A stretch of 64,000 nt of DNA from Flavobacterium sp. 90 (GTDB lineage: Bacteria; Bacteroidota; Bacteroidia; Flavobacteriales; Flavobacteriaceae). The stretch lies in contig NZ_SMGE01000001.1 in the NCBI RefSeq assembly GCF_004339525.1, positions 4,092,001 to 4,156,000 of the forward strand, in the 5' to 3' direction. A program made the translations under genes and the position numbers. Below the pieces are notes generated by a model. That model was given only the letters and a program-made list of their open reading frames with translations. It was not told where the DNA came from and searched no databases. Positions 61,485 through 64,000 of the stretch are shown in pieces (position 1 is the first letter of the stretch; each line of letters begins with the position of its first letter).

Positions 61485-61889
61485 TTAATTGGTTTGTTTA
61501 TTAATGGTGCATTGGTCTATTTTAACCTCTTGAAATAGTTCGTCGTAACCAATGCATTTGCCTTTTACCGTTACTTTATTATTTAAAAGTGCAGGTTTAA
61601 CTTTTTGAGTAAACAGACAAAAAACATTCATTTCAAGTATGATTTCAGAATCCTTTTGTTTGGTTACTTGGCCTGTTATTTCAATAGTTTTGTTGAGGTA
61701 CAATGCGTCTGCTTTTTTGGGATCAGCATCATAATCTTCAAGTAATTTTTTTGCCGATATGCTGAAATCCGGCATTTCTGATGCTATATTTCGGGCTTCT
61801 TTAAATATAAAGCCGTAATAAAAATAAATGCCCGCCGAAGTCACTATCAATAAGGCCGCAATTACAAATACTATTTTTTTTCTTTTCAT
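61485..61889 (-). CDS. OB-fold (tRNA_anti-like) membrane-anchored protein
   Basis: A 134-aa protein with an N-terminal membrane anchor (IVFVIAALLIVTSAGIYFYYG) and a C-terminal OB-fold of the tRNA_anti-like type (about 55-130, YLNKTIEITGQVTKQKDSEIILEMN then NNKVTVKGKCIGYDELFQEVKIDQC). Such domains are common in small periplasmic Bacteroidota proteins and probably do not bind nucleic acid here. First gene of the operon; a palindrome with TTGGTAG and CTACCAA arms lies 38 bp upstream of its start. Confidence 0.75.
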   Translation of the reverse strand: MKRKKIVFVIAALLIVTSAGIYFYYGFIFKEARNIASEMPDFSISAKKLLEDYDADPKKADALYLNKTIEITGQVTKQKDSEIILEMNVFCLFTQKVKPALLNNKVTVKGKCIGYDELFQEVKIDQCTINKQTN

Positions 61890-61926
61890 ATTTTTTCATT
61901 TGGTAATAGACAATAGTCTAACAGCC

Positions 61927-61948
61927 TTGGTAGAAATTACGCTACCAA
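61927..61948 (-). promoter_or_regulatory. Operator-like palindrome upstream of the redox operon
   Basis: TTGGTAG-N8-CTACCAA with perfect 7-bp arms (61927-61933 and 61942-61948), 38-59 bp before the OB-fold gene. A close relative, TTGTAG-N9-CTACCAA, is at 63229-63250. Confidence 0.55.
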
Positions 61949-62027
61949 AGAATTGTTATTTGTAATAAACTAAAAGAGGAAAACAAGATTCTTTAAAATC
62001 CTGTCACAATAGAATTTTGAGATTCAT

Positions 62028-62073
62028 AATATTTCAAATTAGCCCAAAAAATATTGGACTAATCTGAAATATT
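62028..62073 (-). terminator. Terminator-like hairpin after the COG4315 lipoprotein gene
   Basis: Long imperfect stem of about 19 bp with two mismatches, arms AATATTTCAAATTAGCCCA (62028-62046) and TGGACTAATCTGAAATATT (62055-62073). It lies 34 bp downstream of the minus-strand gene at 62107. Confidence 0.6.
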
Positions 62074-62106
62074 GCATAAAGGAATTAACTAAATTTCTTT
62101 GCTGCT

Positions 62107-63009
62107 TTATATCGCAAGTGGCGAATCTTTTACCGGAACTGGCCAAACAGCCGGAGCAGGAAAACTGATTCCTTTGTTTGAACCTCTTACGCTTGCGTCT
62201 TGTCCAAAATAGTACAAAGGCCAACCATTGTAAGCTATTTGAGATTTACCAAATACTGTAATTACACTAAATTTAGCTTTGTCAAGAACAGAAGGAACTA
62301 CAATTTTATCAGTTTCATATATTGGCCAAACTCCATTGTTTGAAAAGTCTGATTTTGTAAAATTGTTTTTCTTGAAATTATCATTTTTGAATGTATACAA
62401 AGTCAAACCTTTAGCATCTGTGAAATAAGTAGTTGCACCATCTCCAACTGTATAATCTGATTTGTAGTTTTTGCCGTCATGACCTACAAGCTGGCTTCTT
62501 ACAAGCATAATCGAATAATCTGGTTTTGCAATAAACCAAATACCGCCAACTCCGTCTCCTGTTGTTTGACCTGCAACTTCAGGTACGTTTTTACCAGCAT
62601 TTCCGTATCCATCACCTGCAGAAACCGGTGCGTAGTAATACAAAGGCCAACCTTTATATGTTACTTGTTTTTTGCCGGATGCATTAGTTACTGTACCAAA
62701 ATCTGCTAATGCTAATCCTGTACCTAATTTATCTGCCGTTAAATTATCTACGACAAAAGCTGGCCATAAAGCTTCACAACCGCCTGTGCACGAAACTTGT
62801 CCGTTTGCATCCGTTCCGAAAAAATATAGAGATCTACCGCTTTTATCTGTCAGATAAGAACCCAAAGTTGCACTTGTAGAAAGATTAACTTCTGTTTTTA
62901 AGACCGGAGGAGTAGGAGTGCTATTGTCATTGCTGTTATCACTACTACAAGCGAAAAATGTAGTTGCTACAAAAGCAGTCAAAACGAGTTTAATTTGTTT
63001 TAATTTCAT
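62107..63009 (-). CDS. COG4315-type secreted-repeat lipoprotein
   Basis: A 300-aa lipoprotein (lipobox TTFFAC, Cys21) with repeats of the lipoprotein_15 type: LTDKSGRSLYFFGTDANGQ then CEALWPAF and KGWPLYYYAP, and later FTDAKGLTLYTFKNDN, GVWPIYETD and NGWPLYYFGQD. The Asp/Gly-Leu-Tyr-Phe and WPLYYY elements define the family, whose biological role is unknown. It is probably in the outer membrane, facing either side. It lies next to the redox operon and possibly shares its regulator. Confidence 0.85.
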   Translation of the reverse strand: MKLKQIKLVLTAFVATTFFACSSDNSNDNSTPTPPVLKTEVNLSTSATLGSYLTDKSGRSLYFFGTDANGQVSCTGGCEALWPAFVVDNLTADKLGTGLALADFGTVTNASGKKQVTYKGWPLYYYAPVSAGDGYGNAGKNVPEVAGQTTGDGVGGIWFIAKPDYSIMLVRSQLVGHDGKNYKSDYTVGDGATTYFTDAKGLTLYTFKNDNFKKNNFTKSDFSNNGVWPIYETDKIVVPSVLDKAKFSVITVFGKSQIAYNGWPLYYFGQDASVRGSNKGISFPAPAVWPVPVKDSPLAI

Positions 63010-63320
63010 TGTCTTTTTGATTAGATTAATTTTATATAAAGGGGGAAAAAGTACTTTACAGAAATAGTAAAGTGTTTTATTGTTTGATTTGATATCATGA
63101 AGTCATACTTGTTTTTAAGAAGTATTTCGTTCCGTTATTTTAGACTATGAACTGTCATGAAAATAAAGTGTCAAATTTTTTATAGGCGTCATATTTACTA
63201 TTTGAAAGGATTCAATAGTAAAACAAGCTTGTAGTAATTTACCCTACCAAAAAAATGATATTTTATGAAAAAAAATAAAAATAAGAGAAAGAGTTTAGTA
63301 GAAACCTTGTAGAAATAGTA
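63010..63320. other. Gap with second CTACCAA palindrome and a hairpin
   Basis: 311 bp. A hairpin ACTTTAC (63053-63059) with GTAAAGT (63067-63073), followed on the minus strand by a T run, may terminate the TonB receptor gene. TTGTAG-N9-CTACCAA (63229-63250) resembles the site at 61927. No clear TAnnTTTG box and no gene were seen. Confidence 0.45.
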
Positions 63321-64000
63321 TTATAAAGAAACTCTAAAGCTCACGTTTGGAGTTCTTTGCAATGCGAATGTTTCAACTTCTTCGATAGAATTTGTTAGAG
63401 AACTAATTCTATAATATTCGCTGATTTCGTTTTTTCTGTTTAGGATATTCAGGATTGAGATTCCTAGTTTGTACTGAATTCCATTTGTAGTTTCCCACTT
63501 ATAAGTAGAAGAAATATTAACCTGCGAAAATATATGCAAATTCGTATTATTTGGTCTGTTGTAAATTAATATAGGATTCGCCTGATCAATTTGAGAAACA
63601 TCCGGAGAAGTTTTTGGTCTTCCTGAGGTCCATTTTGTCCCTAAGGCAATTTTAAAATTATTTCTTTCATAAATTCCTGCCCAGGAAACGCTGTGCATTA
63701 ACTCGAAGTTGTTTGGAAAAACAGGGGGTTCGAAATTCGGAAAATGATAATTATTATGATTATAAGTATAGCTTAACCATGTCAGAAAATGATTCATTCT
63801 TTTTTGAACAAGCATTTCTGCTCCCCAAATTTCATAATCGCCGGTTGTTCTGACAAATTCTAACTGATTTTGAAAGCCCTGACTCGAAGTTGTGATTCCG
63901 GTTACTTTTTTATAAAAGTTTTCGATATCAAGTAACCAGTCATTCTTTTTGTAGAATAAATTTAAAGACAATTGTCTGCTTCTTTGAATAGGAATTGTGG
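63321..64000 (-). CDS. TonB-dependent receptor, C-terminal part (runs off the window)
   Basis: At least 226 aa of a TonB-dependent receptor barrel; the frame stays open to the window edge, so the N-terminus, plug and signal peptide lie beyond 64000. It begins TIPIQRSRQLSLNLFYKKND, and barrel strands such as YEIWGAEMLVQKRMNHFLTWLSYTY and NFKIALGTKWTSGRPKTSPDV are typical. It ends in NVSFRVSL. The TTG at 63971 is not a start. Ligand unknown. The adjacent redox lipoprotein gene is on the same strand. Confidence 0.85.
   Translation of the reverse strand, partial: TIPIQRSRQLSLNLFYKKNDWLLDIENFYKKVTGITTSSQGFQNQLEFVRTTGDYEIWGAEMLVQKRMNHFLTWLSYTYNHNNYHFPNFEPPVFPNNFELMHSVSWAGIYERNNFKIALGTKWTSGRPKTSPDVSQIDQANPILIYNRPNNTNLHIFSQVNISSTYKWETTNGIQYKLGISILNILNRKNEISEYYRISSLTNSIEEVETFALQRTPNVSFRVSL

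Overview
The window is a piece of chromosome from a Flavobacterium-like member of the Bacteroidota. The evidence is the low GC content, SusC/SusD pairs, a hybrid two-component regulator with a periplasmic propeller, ECF sigma/FecR pairs, GldG-type proteins, TAnnTTTG-type -7 promoter boxes and many intergenic palindromes. No rRNA gene, CRISPR array or prophage is visible. All functions below come from reading motifs by eye; no database search was run.

Layout. Positions 1-9.5 kb hold housekeeping and stress genes: a Tat-exported M19 dipeptidase, a four-gene minus-strand oxidoreductase operon (aldo/keto reductase, MdaB-like quinone reductase, ABM monooxygenase, MDR reductase) facing a divergent AraC regulator, a RES/Xre toxin-antitoxin pair, an SH3-NlpC/P60 hydrolase and a thiolase. 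Positions 9.76-10.64 kb hold tRNA-Ser(GCU), tRNA-Pro(UGG) and a tandem tRNA-Arg(UCU) array. Two array copies are intact. Four are defective, with the anticodon arm replaced by a CCCGAT/ATCGGG hairpin. A small GIY-YIG nuclease gene follows the array.

Positions 11.4-24.3 kb hold an unusual unit: ECF sigma factor, FecR anti-sigma, STN-containing SusC, SusD, an ABC ATPase, a permease fused to a GldG-like domain, and a periplasmic M16 protease. It looks like a peptide (or other non-glycan) uptake and processing system and is the best candidate for an undescribed system here. Positions 24.4-33.6 kb hold a second catabolic locus: a Nudix-winged-helix regulator with a degenerate Nudix box, divergent from a TonB-dependent receptor, two GH3 enzymes and an esterase; a perfect palindrome lies between them.

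Positions 34-50.5 kb hold a galactan utilisation locus: hybrid two-component sensor, WD40 protein, SusC, SusD, SusE, two adjacent GH53 endo-galactanases and a GH2 beta-galactosidase. The enzymes point to beta-1,4-galactan (pectic type I arabinogalactan). The two GH53 lipoproteins have different residues after the lipid-bearing cysteine, which suggests one faces outward and the other the periplasm.

Positions 50.6-55.9 kb hold an IS481-like element (1041 bp, imperfect 25-bp terminal repeats, 5-bp target duplication) inserted inside a long palindromic repeat, then a TetR-SDR-SDR-MDR unit with operator-like palindromes, and a repeat-rich gap with a MITE-like element. Positions 55.9-64 kb hold an M23 lipoprotein, a small barrel protein, an AraC regulator with membrane helices, a hotdog-fold protein, and a minus-strand operon of redox character (OB-fold, DUF5777, monohaem cytochrome, YceI) next to a COG4315-type lipoprotein. 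A TonB-dependent receptor runs off the right end.
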